From contig NZ_CP045354.1 in the NCBI RefSeq assembly GCF_009363435.1, positions 6,228,501-6,292,500 on the forward strand: a DNA stretch of 64,000 nt, read 5' to 3'. Numbering within the stretch: the stretch's first letter is position 1; every line of letters begins with the position of its first letter. Below the pieces are notes generated by a model. That model was not told the DNA's origin, made no database searches, and saw nothing but the letters and a program-made list of their open reading frames with translations. Source of the stretch: Labrenzia sp. THAF82. Its GTDB lineage: Bacteria > Pseudomonadota > Alphaproteobacteria > Rhizobiales > Stappiaceae. A program made the position numbers and the translations under genes. Below, in pieces: positions 32,836-41,857 of the stretch.

Positions 32836-34652
32836 TTACCCGGTCCAAGCGGCAGATAGATTACAAACCTTGCCCCGGCGATTTTCTGGCTGCCATCCGC
32901 GCCCTGCTCAATACGGTTGGTCGCCGTCAGCGTGCCGCCATGCGCCTCGATGATCTGCCGTGAAATCGACAGGCCGAGACCTGAATTGTTTCCGAACCCT
33001 TCGCCGTCTGGCCGATCGGTATAAAAGCGCTCAAAGATCCGGTCGGTGTTTTCCGCACGGATGCCCGGGCCATCATCATCGACCATGATCTTGAACCCAC
33101 GCCCCTCCCGGCTGAGATCAACCCGAACAGTTCCGCTTGCCGGAGAAAAGGAACGGGCATTGTCGAGAAGGTTGCTCATGACCTGACCCAGGCGAATGTC
33201 ATGACCTTGCATTTCGTAGGGCTTGGCGCCTTGAGCATCGGCGACTGCCAACTTGACGCTGGCATCGTCAGCACCGGCCGTCTGATTGGCCGCATCCGCC
33301 ATGTTGCGCAGCAATTCGGCAATATCGATGGTTTCAGCCTGGATCCTGGCAAGCTCCGCATCGAGACGTGAAGCATCGGAAATATCGCTGATCAACCGAT
33401 CGAGACGGCGCACATCGTGCTGGATGACTTCCATCAATCGATCCTGCGAGTTCTTCGACTTGGCCAGCGGCAACGTCTCAACGGCGCTCCGCAAAGAGGT
33501 CAGCGGGTTCTTCAGTTCATGCGCAACATCCGCCGCGAACCGCTCAATCGCATCGATCTTGTCGTAGAGCGCATTTGTCATCTCGCGGAAGGAGCGGGCC
33601 AGATGGCCGATTTCATCCTGACGATCTGAAAAATCCGGGATCTCCTCGCGCGAGGCCGAAGATCCACGCCTTACCCGGTCGGCAGCGGCAGCAAGACGGC
33701 GCACCGGTCCTGCGATCGTTCCCGCCAACAGGATAGACAAAAGGATCGTGACGGTCGCTGCAAACAGAAAGACCCTGATGATCGCTATTCGCTCCGCGCG
33801 GACGATGGCATCAATATCCCCACCCTGCGTGGAGAGTAGCAGCGCTCCCAAAACCGCCCGGAACCGCTGGATCGGAACGGAAACCGAGACAATCAATTCA
33901 CCCCTTTGGGAAATTCGCGTCACGCTCGCCGGGGACCCGGCAAGCGCAGCTTCGACTTCCGGATAAGCCCGGCCATCACCTCCACCAACTTCCTGATAAA
34001 GTGGCAAGTCACCCTGCTGAAGCCAGCGCTTGGTCCATTGCCAGAGCGAATTCCAAAATCCCTCTTCTTCTGCCGTAGGCGGCGGCAGATCAAAGCGCAG
34101 GATCTGGGCACTGGAATAAAGATGCCGGGAATCGAGGATCAAGATGCCTTCAGGGTCATAGATCCTCGCCCGCGTTTTTGTAGGCGAAATCAGACGGCGC
34201 AATACCGGTCCAACCCGCTCGGGATTGATCGGAAAGTCCAGGCTGTCGAGATCGTCGGTTGTCGGCGTTATGCTCTCACCGGCCTGCAGCTGCAAAAGGC
34301 GTTCAGGGTCAACCGTGATGGTGCCGGTATCGACCGTGGCCGAAGCTGCAATCGCACCGGCAATGATTTCACCTTGAGTGAGCAGGCTCTGAACACGGGC
34401 ATCAATCAGTCCGGCGCGAAACTGATTGAGATACAAAATGCCGATCACGAGCGCCAGCAGACCAACAAGGTTGATCGCGATGATCCGTCGCGTCAATGAC
34501 GACAGCACGTAGGTTCCGAAGATCCGGCCCAGCTGATTGAGAAGGCGCCTGCGAATGCGCTTGTTGCCGAGACGGCGCAAGCGCGAGCGCTCCGAACCGT
34601 TTGCAGGTTCGGTTACCGTGCCGTCTTCGACGCTCTCGCTTTCAACCGCCAT
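32832..34652 (-). CDS. chvG: Envelope-stress sensor histidine kinase ChvG (ExoS-type)
   Basis: A 606-residue membrane kinase. A basic N-terminal tail (RRLGNKRIRRRLL) is followed by TM1 (about 57-76), a periplasmic sensor domain of about 200 residues, TM2 (about 285-308), a HAMP region, the H box FAADVAHELKNPL, and ATPase boxes (VMSNLLDNARSF, DDDGPGI, GLGLSISRQI). Order and length match ChvG/ExoS of rhizobia and Brucella BvrS, which sense acid and envelope stress. It lies between chvI and hprK, as in those genomes. Confidence 0.95.
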   Translation of the reverse strand: MAVESESVEDGTVTEPANGSERSRLRRLGNKRIRRRLLNQLGRIFGTYVLSSLTRRIIAINLVGLLALVIGILYLNQFRAGLIDARVQSLLTQGEIIAGAIAASATVDTGTITVDPERLLQLQAGESITPTTDDLDSLDFPINPERVGPVLRRLISPTKTRARIYDPEGILILDSRHLYSSAQILRFDLPPPTAEEEGFWNSLWQWTKRWLQQGDLPLYQEVGGGDGRAYPEVEAALAGSPASVTRISQRGELIVSVSVPIQRFRAVLGALLLSTQGGDIDAIVRAERIAIIRVFLFAATVTILLSILLAGTIAGPVRRLAAAADRVRRGSSASREEIPDFSDRQDEIGHLARSFREMTNALYDKIDAIERFAADVAHELKNPLTSLRSAVETLPLAKSKNSQDRLMEVIQHDVRRLDRLISDISDASRLDAELARIQAETIDIAELLRNMADAANQTAGADDASVKLAVADAQGAKPYEMQGHDIRLGQVMSNLLDNARSFSPASGTVRVDLSREGRGFKIMVDDDGPGIRAENTDRIFERFYTDRPDGEGFGNNSGLGLSISRQIIEAHGGTLTATNRIEQGADGSQKIAGARFVIYLPLGPGK

Positions 34653-34691
34653 TCAGGCTCGCTCTAAGGTATTTGGACGCTTGCGGTCCAG

Positions 34692-35390
34692 TCAGGCTTC
34701 CCGGAACCGGTAGCCAACACCATAAAGTGTTTCGATCATGTCGAAGTCGTCGTCAACAACCTTGAACTTTTTCCGGAGACGTTTGATGTGGCTGTCGATG
34801 GTCCGGTCGTCGACATAGACCTGATCATCATAGGCTGCATCCATCAACGCGTTTCGGCTTTTAACGACACCCGGGCGCTGCGCCAAGGCGGACAGGATCA
34901 GGAATTCCGTAACAGTGAGAGTGACCGGCTTGTTGTTCCAGGTGCAGGTGTGCCGTTCCTGGTCCATCACAAGCTGGCCACGTTCCAGCAGTTTGTCGGC
35001 GTCGTCACGCGGGGCGGAGGCATCCTTTGGCTGAGCCCGGCGCAAAACCGCGCGCACACGCTCGACCAGCAGACGCTGCGAAAACGGTTTGCGGATGAAA
35101 TCGTCTGCACCCATCTTCAGACCGAACAATTCGTCGATCTCATCATCTTTCGATGTCAGGAAGATTACCGGCAAATCGGAGTTCTGACGAAGACGGCGAA
35201 GCAATTCCATCCCGTCCATGCGCGGCATCTTGATATCGAAGATCGCCAGCTCCGGCGGATCGGTCTGCAATCCGTCCAAAGCCGATGTTCCATCGGTGTA
35301 AGACTGGACGCGATACCCTTCCGCCTCCAGTGCAATTGAGACTGAGGTCAAAATATTACGGTCGTCATCGACCAAGGCAATTGTCGGCAT
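34692..35390 (-). CDS. chvI: Two-component response regulator ChvI
   Basis: A 232-residue OmpR-type regulator. The receiver domain has the acidic pocket VDDD (7-10), phospho-Asp52 in FDIKMPRMDG, Thr in FLTSKDDE and Lys in FIRKPFS; the winged helix ends VDDRTIDSHIKRLRKKF and ETLYGVGYRF. I place the start at ATG 35390 (MPTIALVDDDRN) because homologues open that way; ATG 35405 would add METQS. It heads the chvI-chvG-hprK run and is divergent from pckA. Confidence 0.95.
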   Translation of the reverse strand: MPTIALVDDDRNILTSVSIALEAEGYRVQSYTDGTSALDGLQTDPPELAIFDIKMPRMDGMELLRRLRQNSDLPVIFLTSKDDEIDELFGLKMGADDFIRKPFSQRLLVERVRAVLRRAQPKDASAPRDDADKLLERGQLVMDQERHTCTWNNKPVTLTVTEFLILSALAQRPGVVKSRNALMDAAYDDQVYVDDRTIDSHIKRLRKKFKVVDDDFDMIETLYGVGYRFREA

Positions 35391-35902
35391 GCTTTGTGTT
35401 TCCATTTCCGGCTACGCACCGATGGCAAGCTTTAGTGTATCACACAGCGTTTGGCCTGCTAAATGCGCATAAATTAAGGCAAACCGCATGAAGAGATGCG
35501 TTGAAAATCTGAAAATCGCCCCTACTGAAAGCATTGATGGAGTGCGCGCCGAGAAAATTCAAGATGTCGCGGACCGTAAGATCAATAAAGGCGTTTGACG
35601 CGACCAAGCAATGAACACAGCCGCAGATTCGACCAGGCGGATACGCGAGTCTTGCGCGTTTTCTTTCGATTTTTTCGCCAATCCGAACATTCCGAAGGTT
35701 TCGGTTTTTTATTCGCGATCCAAATTAAACATTGGAAAATAAACGCGGGATTTTAATCGATTAAACAATGACATAGCACTTTTGGTGGTCTTGCTGCCCC
35801 TTGGGCATTCCACTACGTTCGCAGCCCTCAGCGCCGGATCTGTCAACTTTTTTGCTTGTCCGGCAGCGACAAACACGCCCACATCACGAGGACTGCGGGA
35901 AC
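35391..35902. other. Divergent promoter region between chvI and pckA
   Basis: About 510 bases with no credible gene. The right half is A+T-rich and holds the palindrome at 35752-35765. Promoters for both flanking genes must lie here; I cannot fix their boxes with confidence. Confidence 0.6.
35752..35765. promoter_or_regulatory. 14-bp palindrome with central CG upstream of pckA
   Basis: TTTAATCGATTAAA is perfectly self-complementary, 137 bases before the pckA start. A central CG step in an A+T-rich dyad is typical of LacI/GalR-family operators. In Sinorhizobium the LacI-type regulator PckR controls pckA, so this is a candidate PckR operator; its published consensus would need comparison. Confidence 0.55.
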
Positions 35903-37513
35903 ATGAAAGAAGTCGGTGTCAGGAATCCTTCCAAAGGTTGCGATATTTTTGGTTTTAAGGGCCTGAAGGCGCTCTATTGGAACCAGAATGAGCCTGCACT
36001 TTATGAGTATTCTCTTTCTCGTGGTGAAACCCGACTCGCGGCCGGCGGCGCAATTGTCGCGGAAACCGGCATTCACACTGGTCGCTCCCCGAAAGACAAA
36101 TTCGTCGTGAATGACGAAAGCACAAAAGATACCGTCTGGTGGGACAACAATGCGCAAATATCCAAGGCGCAGTTCGATCAGCTTCTGTCGGATTTTCTTC
36201 AGCACGCCGAAGGGAAAGAGCTTTTCGCCCAGGACCTTTATGGCGGCGCAGACGCGACCCATCGTCTGCCGGTACGGGTCTTTACCGAATATGCCTGGCA
36301 TTCGCTCTTCATTCGCAACCTGTTGCTGCGCCCTGAACTCAGCGACCTCGATGGCTTCGACCCTGAGATGACGATTGTCGATCTGCCAAGTTTCAAGGCC
36401 GATCCCGACAAACACGGCTGTCGTTCGGAAACGGTTATCGCCTGTGATCTTACCCGCAAGATCGTTCTGATCGGGGGGACGTCCTATGCCGGTGAAATGA
36501 AGAAGTCGGTCTTCACGATGCTCAATCACCTGCTGCCGGCAAAGGGCATCATGTCAATGCACTGCTCGGCAAATGTCGGCGCGCAAGGCGATACAGCGGT
36601 CTTCTTCGGCTTGTCCGGCACTGGCAAAACGACGCTCTCTGCCGATCCCAGCCGCACACTGATCGGCGACGACGAACATGGATGGAGCGAAAGCGGCGTC
36701 TTCAACTTCGAAGGCGGCTGTTATGCCAAGACTATCAAGCTCTCCAGGGAAGCCGAGCCAGAGATTTTTTCCACGACACAGCGTTTCGGTACAGTCCTTG
36801 AAAACGTCGTCCTGGATGCTGCGCGGGTCCCGGATTTCGACGACGGGTCAAAAACCGAGAACACACGAGCTGCCTACCCGATCCACTTCATTTCCAATGC
36901 AAGCGAAACCGGCTGCGCGCCGATGCCGAAAACCATCATCATGCTGACGGCAGATGCGTTTGGCGTGATGCCGCCGATTGCGCGACTGACACCGGCTCAG
37001 GCCATGTATCACTTCTTATCCGGGTACACGGCAAAAGTCGCAGGAACCGAAAAAGGCGTCACCGAACCCCAAGCAACATTCTCGACCTGTTTCGGAGCAC
37101 CTTTCCTGCCACGCCATCCGTCAGAATACGGCAACCTTCTGAAAGAGCTGATCGCCAAGCACAATGTGGATTGCTGGCTGGTCAACACAGGCTGGACCGG
37201 TGGTGCTCACGGAACCGGCCATCGCATGCCGATCAAGGTCACACGCACTTTGTTGCAGGCCGCTCTTTCCGGCAGTTTGAATGGTGCAGAATTCCGAACA
37301 GATCCCAATTTCGGTTTCGAAGTCCCTGTTGCGGTCTCCGGCGTCGAGACAAAAATGCTCACGCCGCGGGAAACATGGGCCGACAAGAATGCTTATGACA
37401 TACAGGCATCGAAACTCGTCCAGATGTTTGTCGACAATTTCGAGACCTTTGAAGCCCACGTCGATGGCGCTGTCCTGAGCGCTGCACCGGCCTTGCGGGT
37501 CGCTGCTGAATAA
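35903..37513 (+). CDS. pckA: Phosphoenolpyruvate carboxykinase (ATP)
   Basis: Converts oxaloacetate and ATP to PEP, the entry to gluconeogenesis from organic acids. The 536-residue protein has GRSPKDKF, the kinase P-loop FGLSGTGKTTLSADP with LIGDDEHGW directly after, and the C-terminal NTGWTGGAHGTGHRM, all standard for the ATP-dependent family. I start at ATG 35903 (MKEVGVRNPS), preceded by GCGGGAAC; the frame is open upstream to 35801 without support. It is divergent from chvI/chvG, an arrangement shared with Agrobacterium, where the two-component system acts on pckA. Confidence 0.97.
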   Translation: MKEVGVRNPSKGCDIFGFKGLKALYWNQNEPALYEYSLSRGETRLAAGGAIVAETGIHTGRSPKDKFVVNDESTKDTVWWDNNAQISKAQFDQLLSDFLQHAEGKELFAQDLYGGADATHRLPVRVFTEYAWHSLFIRNLLLRPELSDLDGFDPEMTIVDLPSFKADPDKHGCRSETVIACDLTRKIVLIGGTSYAGEMKKSVFTMLNHLLPAKGIMSMHCSANVGAQGDTAVFFGLSGTGKTTLSADPSRTLIGDDEHGWSESGVFNFEGGCYAKTIKLSREAEPEIFSTTQRFGTVLENVVLDAARVPDFDDGSKTENTRAAYPIHFISNASETGCAPMPKTIIMLTADAFGVMPPIARLTPAQAMYHFLSGYTAKVAGTEKGVTEPQATFSTCFGAPFLPRHPSEYGNLLKELIAKHNVDCWLVNTGWTGGAHGTGHRMPIKVTRTLLQAALSGSLNGAEFRTDPNFGFEVPVAVSGVETKMLTPRETWADKNAYDIQASKLVQMFVDNFETFEAHVDGAVLSAAPALRVAAE

Positions 37514-37545
37514 AAGCCCAATAACATTGTCCCACACAACTTGAT

Positions 37546-37576
37546 CGGCGCCGGGCCTTCCGGCGCCGTTTTTCTT
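37546..37576 (+). terminator. Rho-independent terminator of pckA
   Basis: The stem GGCGCCGG / CCGGCGCC with loop GCCTT is followed by GTTTTTCTTT, 33 bases past the stop. Confidence 0.92.
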
Positions 37577-37710
37577 TGAGGCCCGTGACCGGTCAAGACC
37601 GCACGCACAACGCGACGTCGACTTGGACTTAAGCGCACTTTCTTAGCCGTCAGAAAAGCCTATATTGAGAACTCCCGCGACCGAACCGGGCTCACGAAGG
37701 AGCGCTCTTC

Positions 37711-38043
37711 ATGACCACCGAAACTTCCTCGATACCCGACGTATTGAAAACCGCCGAGGCTTGGCGAAACTCAGGTCGACCCGTAGCCCTGGCCACAGTG
37801 ATAGAAACCTGGGGTTCAGCTCCACGTCCGGTCGGCTCACATCTGGTGATCGACGCTGACGGCAATTTCGAGGGATCGGTCTCCGGGGGTTGCGTGGAAG
37901 GTGCCGTCGTTGCAGAGGCTATCGATGTGATCGACACCGGCCGCCCAACCACGCTTGAATTCGGTGTTGCCGACGAAACCGCCTGGCAGGTTGGACTTTC
38001 CTGCGGGGGACGCATTCGTGTTTATGTTGAACCTGTCAACTGA
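37711..38043 (+). CDS. XdhC/CoxI-like protein, N-terminal domain only
   Basis: A 110-residue protein matching only the N-terminal XdhC/CoxI domain: ALATVIETWGSAPRPVGSHLVI, then GSVSGGCVEGAVV with the conserved Cys, and LSCGGRIRVYVEP. XdhC proteins bind molybdenum cofactor, help its sulfuration and hand it to hydroxylases such as xanthine dehydrogenase. The second XdhC domain is encoded separately at 38692-39387, with a transporter gene between. GAAGGAGC lies before the ATG. Confidence 0.88.
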   Translation: MTTETSSIPDVLKTAEAWRNSGRPVALATVIETWGSAPRPVGSHLVIDADGNFEGSVSGGCVEGAVVAEAIDVIDTGRPTTLEFGVADETAWQVGLSCGGRIRVYVEPVN

Positions 38044-38057
38044 CTTCTGGACTTGCC

Positions 38058-38687
38058 GTGCTTAATATTGAAACCCTTCTCGCTTTTGCCGCAGCCACCG
38101 CCCTGTTTGCCTATATGCCCGGGCCTGCATTGCTTTACACTGCTGCTCAAACGATAGCCCGGGGCAGAAAAGCTGGCTTCATGGCAGCCTTGGGCATACA
38201 TCTGGGCTGCTACGTGCATGTTTTTGCAGCAGCTTTCGGCCTTTCAGCGATTTTCACCGTCGTTCCGACGCTCTATTTTGCGTTGAAAATCGTGGGAGGC
38301 ATTTATCTGGTATTCCTGGGCGTACAGATGATCCGTACCCGCATGGTTGCCGGATCAACGCCTGACCTGCCTCAAAAAACAGTTCGCCGGGCTTTTGTCG
38401 ACAGCATCCTGGTTGAGGTCTTCAATCCCAAGGTGGCGATTTTCTTTATCGCCTTTCTTCCGCAGTTCGTCAGCCCGGACGCCGGCTTTCCGATCTGGGT
38501 TCAGTTTCTGATCCTCGGTACGTTCGTCAATTGCGCATTCACGTCTGCGGACATCGTGACGGTCCTGTTTGCGAGTGAAGTGAAAAAACGTTTGACCAAA
38601 TCTTCCAAAATTCAGGACCTGACACGCTGGTTAGGTGGATCGCTGCTGGTTGGACTCGGCCTCAAACTGGCAACGGACCGCGCGTGA
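38058..38687 (+). CDS. LysE/RhtB family amino-acid exporter
   Basis: A 209-residue inner-membrane protein with six hydrophobic segments. The family opening is visible: LFAYMPGPALLYTAAQTIARGRKAGFMAALGIHLG, and later VEVFNPKVAIFFIAFLPQFV. LysE-type proteins export amino acids or related solutes; the substrate here is unknown. The start is GTG, 14 bases after the XdhC-like gene, and it stops four bases before the next XdhC part, so it is embedded in the operon. A link between export and molybdo-enzyme maturation is not obvious. Confidence 0.88.
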   Translation: MLNIETLLAFAAATALFAYMPGPALLYTAAQTIARGRKAGFMAALGIHLGCYVHVFAAAFGLSAIFTVVPTLYFALKIVGGIYLVFLGVQMIRTRMVAGSTPDLPQKTVRRAFVDSILVEVFNPKVAIFFIAFLPQFVSPDAGFPIWVQFLILGTFVNCAFTSADIVTVLFASEVKKRLTKSSKIQDLTRWLGGSLLVGLGLKLATDRA

Positions 38688-38691
38688 CACT

Positions 38692-39387
38692 ATGGATCTT
38701 TCTCTTCTTCAAGAGCTGAACAGAGACCGAGAGAACCGCAATGCGGCGATCCTTGTTACCCGCATGTCGGATGGCACACAGCGGCTGGTGCACAGGGATG
38801 GGAAACTATCAAGTGATCCGCTTGCCGATGACCTTGAACGCAGGTTTCGGTCCGGCAAATCAGGAACCGTGGAAACAGACGACGGCGACTTTTTTCTGAC
38901 GGTTTCCGTTCCGGCCCCTCGCCTCGTCATCATCGGTGCCGTTCATATCAGTCAGGCCCTTGTTCCAATGGCTGAAATGGCCGGACTGGACGTTACCGTG
39001 ATTGACCCGAGGACCGCGTTTGCAACTGAGGATCGTTTTCCCGGCAGTTCGCTGAAGGCAGACTGGCCGGAAACTGTTCTCAAAGAGACGCCCCTTGATG
39101 CCTATACCGCCGTAGCTGCTGTCACTCATGACCCGAAGATAGATGATTTTCCTTTGATCGAAGCCCTGAAAACCGAATGTTTTTATGTGGGTGCCCTCGG
39201 AAGCAGAAAGACACATGGCAAACGCCTTGAGAGGTTGAAGGAGGCGGGGCTTACTGATCTCCATTTCGATCGCATTGATGCGCCCATCGGGCTTGATATC
39301 GGTGCGGCCTCCCCTCAGGAAATCGCGGTTGCCGTGCTCGGTTCCATCATTCTTGCCTTGCGCAAGGCTCCGGAGACCGCCAGATGA
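38692..39387 (+). CDS. XdhC-like protein, C-terminal (Rossmann) domain
   Basis: A 231-residue protein starting MDLSLLQELN. Residues about 70-225 form the XdhC C-terminal Rossmann domain: PRLVIIGAVHISQALVPMAEMAGLDVTVIDPR, VAAVTHDPKIDD, YVGALGSRKTH and APIGLDIGAASPQEIAVAVLGSI. Together with the product of 37711-38043 it makes a complete XdhC function from two genes. The longer frame from 38635 overlaps the LysE gene and is unlikely. Its stop overlaps the next start in ATGA. Confidence 0.9.
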   Translation: MDLSLLQELNRDRENRNAAILVTRMSDGTQRLVHRDGKLSSDPLADDLERRFRSGKSGTVETDDGDFFLTVSVPAPRLVIIGAVHISQALVPMAEMAGLDVTVIDPRTAFATEDRFPGSSLKADWPETVLKETPLDAYTAVAAVTHDPKIDDFPLIEALKTECFYVGALGSRKTHGKRLERLKEAGLTDLHFDRIDAPIGLDIGAASPQEIAVAVLGSIILALRKAPETAR

Positions 39388-40994
39388 AATTCGGGCCGTG
39401 CCCTGTCGACGAAGCAACCGGCTGCATTCTGGCCCACAAGACCCGACTGGGCGAGCGCACCCTGAAAAAGGGTCATGTGCTTACCCTGCAAGACTGCAAC
39501 GAGCTATCCGCGGCAGGTGAAAACAGCGTTGTCGTTGCCCGTCTTGAAGACGGCGATATCGGAGAAGACGAGGCCGCAACGCGACTTGGACTTGCTGCCA
39601 AAGGCAATGGCATCGTCGTTGATACTGCCGCGACAGGCCGCATGAACCTATATGCCGAGCAGGACGGTATTCTGGTGATCGACGAACAGGCGGTTACCAA
39701 CGCCAACAGGGTCGACCCGGCAATCACATTCGCAACGCTCGCCAATCACACCAAGGTCGCAGACGGCCGCATGGTCGCGACAGCGAAAATCATTTCTTTC
39801 GCCGTTCCGGGAGCCCAGGTGGAGGCGGCAATTGAGGCGATACACATGGCTGTTCGTATCTGCCCGTTCAAATCGCACAATGTCGGTCTTGTTGCGACGG
39901 AGCTGCCTCACCTCAAATCGGTAACGATGGACAAGACGAGGCGAGTTCTGGAACAACGCCTGAGACCAAGCCAAAGCAACATCCTGGACGAAATTCGCGT
40001 GCCCCATTCCGAGCCGGAAGTTGCAGCCGCTATCAAGGCTCTGGCAGACAAGGGAGCCGATTTTCTGGTTCTCTTCGGAGCTTCGGCCGTGGTTGACCGG
40101 TATGATGTTCTGCCCGCCGGGCTGGACCTAGCCGGAGGCAAGGTGAAACATCTTGGAATGCCGGTTGATCCCGGCAACTTGCTCATGCTTGGGGAATATG
40201 ATGGCAAGCCTGTGCTTGGGGCTCCAGGATGCGCCCGCAGCCCGAAAGAAAACGGGTTTGACTGGGTGCTTGACCGATTGATCGCGGGCCTGGAGGTGAG
40301 GCCTGAAGATATCACGGCGATGGGCGTTGGAGGCTTGCTGATGGAAATCGGGACAAGACCACAGCCGCGCGAGGCGAGACGCACAAGCGACGCCCCCAAG
40401 ATTGCGGCAGTCATACTTGCCGCCGGAAAATCGTCGCGCATGCGCGGGCCCAACAAACTGCTTGCCGAACTGGATGGAAAAGCTCTCGTACGGCATGCAG
40501 CCGAAGCTGCGACCAATTCAGGTCTGAGCCAGACTGTTCTGGTGACAGGCCATCGTGCCGACGAAGTCTCAGCACCTATTGCCGATTTGCCTGTAACAGT
40601 GGTTCACAATCCGGACTTTGCTGACGGCATGGCCGGTTCGATCCGTGTCGGAATGGATGCTCTGAAGGCTGACACAGATGCCGTGATCATTCTCCTCGGA
40701 GACATGCCACGGATTGATGCAAAGGTTCTGAACACTCTCATTGCCACATATGGTGCGAAGAAGAACAACCTGATCATCACGGCAACAGCGGAGGGAAAGC
40801 GCGGAAATCCCGTGCTTTGGGACCGGCGCTATTTCTCTGCACTGAAGTCCTTGAGCGGTGATGTCGGTGCACGGCACCTGATTGCGGAAAACCCGGGCTT
40901 TGTGGCCGAAGTGGAAATCGGCGCTGCTGCCCGACTGGACCTGGATACTCCAGAGGCGCTGAAAAAGGCCGGTGGCGTCCTTCCAGAAAGCTAG
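39384..40994 (+). CDS. Molybdopterin-binding / MobA-like nucleotidyltransferase fusion
   Basis: A 536-residue protein of two parts. Residues 1-335 resemble the MoeA/MogA molybdopterin-binding fold (GPCPVDEATGCILAHKTRL, and ADFLVLFGASAVVDRYDVLPAGLDLAGG). Residues 345-536 are a MobA/MocA-type transferase: IAAVILAAGKSSRMRGPNKLL, VVHNPDFADGMAGSIRVGM, ILLGDMPRID and GKRGNPVLWDRRYF. MocA-type enzymes attach CMP to the cofactor of xanthine-dehydrogenase-like enzymes, so this gene and the XdhC parts serve a molybdenum hydroxylase encoded elsewhere. Translation is coupled to the XdhC C-terminal gene by a four-base overlap. Confidence 0.9.
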   Translation: MKFGPCPVDEATGCILAHKTRLGERTLKKGHVLTLQDCNELSAAGENSVVVARLEDGDIGEDEAATRLGLAAKGNGIVVDTAATGRMNLYAEQDGILVIDEQAVTNANRVDPAITFATLANHTKVADGRMVATAKIISFAVPGAQVEAAIEAIHMAVRICPFKSHNVGLVATELPHLKSVTMDKTRRVLEQRLRPSQSNILDEIRVPHSEPEVAAAIKALADKGADFLVLFGASAVVDRYDVLPAGLDLAGGKVKHLGMPVDPGNLLMLGEYDGKPVLGAPGCARSPKENGFDWVLDRLIAGLEVRPEDITAMGVGGLLMEIGTRPQPREARRTSDAPKIAAVILAAGKSSRMRGPNKLLAELDGKALVRHAAEAATNSGLSQTVLVTGHRADEVSAPIADLPVTVVHNPDFADGMAGSIRVGMDALKADTDAVIILLGDMPRIDAKVLNTLIATYGAKKNNLIITATAEGKRGNPVLWDRRYFSALKSLSGDVGARHLIAENPGFVAEVEIGAAARLDLDTPEALKKAGGVLPES

Positions 40995-41249
40995 CGCAGA
41001 GCACATTCTTACCAATGATTAACCCGGTATGCACTCAGCGCAAGTCCGCAATGCCAGGTATACTATTGCATTTTTGTGACATGCCGCTTATGTAATGCCT
41101 GCGCTTGCTGAAGGGTGCCCATTGAGGGTTGGACTGAGTTGAGGTCCGAAGCGCCTATAAATCCGATTTCTAACAAGAGCTGTTCGGATCCTCTCCTCCC
41201 GAGGATGGTCGAGCGCTTTTGTTGCTTGGCGAGAATAAAGGAAAACGAC

Positions 41250-41459
41250 ATGGCTGACTTGTCTCTCCCGCGTCCGGGCTGCTGTAAATGGGCAGAAGGC
41301 GATGCTGGTAACTACATCTTCCCGTGCAATAACCGCGTTGAAGCGGGCGTTTCTTATTGCTCAGAACACAGCGCAATCGTCTACATCCCGCCGGAAGAGC
41401 GTCGTCGCAACCGGTCAGGTGGTGGCGGTATGAGCCTGTCCTTCCGCCGTGCGGCCTAA
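41250..41459 (+). CDS. Small GcrA-C-terminus-like protein
   Basis: A 69-residue protein starting MADLSLPRPGCCKWAEGD, with AAAGGAAAACG before the ATG. The pattern CKWxxGDxGN..FPCNN...GVSYCSEHSAIVYIPP resembles the C-terminal Cys/His region of the cell-cycle regulator GcrA, but the N-terminal DNA-binding half is missing. The last 20 residues are basic with a Gly run. A clear terminator follows. It could be an RNA-polymerase- or GcrA-interacting mini-protein; the family assignment is by eye and the function is unknown. Confidence 0.7.
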   Translation: MADLSLPRPGCCKWAEGDAGNYIFPCNNRVEAGVSYCSEHSAIVYIPPEERRRNRSGGGGMSLSFRRAA

Positions 41460-41519
41460 CTGAATTCAAGCTGCTCAGAAACAATAGCAGTTCTTTCGTG
41501 GGTCTCCCACGTACCTTTA

Positions 41520-41548
41520 GACCCGGTCTCTATGGCCGGGTTTTTTAT
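41520..41548 (+). terminator. Rho-independent terminator after the GcrA-like gene
   Basis: The stem ACCCGG / CCGGGT with a nine-base loop is followed by TTTTTTATT, about 60 bases past the stop. Confidence 0.9.
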
Positions 41549-41857
41549 TGTCTGATCGCAAGATATCTCTGGGCGATCCAAGCTTGATCTGACAACAAAG
41601 AAACCCAATACAACCATAGGGTCAACCTTGATAGTTCTGCGCTATTAAAAATTTAGATACGATGTAAATTCTACTTATATTCTGTATTTAATTATTTCCA
41701 ACACCTTTTAATTTCGTTGAGATTACGCGAATACTAAAGTTTTCAGAGACAGTTTTCTTAAAGTTGTAAACATTAATCTTTTATTGCGAATGCTCGTGTA
41801 CGTAATAATGGTCTATATTCGATCCAGGCAGACCAATCGAAAAAGGGCGAGTCCTGT
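41549..41857. other. A+T-rich intergenic region upstream of the GGDEF gene
   Basis: About 310 bases, clearly richer in A and T than the surroundings, with no credible gene on either strand. TATATTCG near 41814-41821 could be a -10 box for the downstream gene. Base composition like this often marks targets of silencing proteins; that is only a possibility. Confidence 0.5.
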
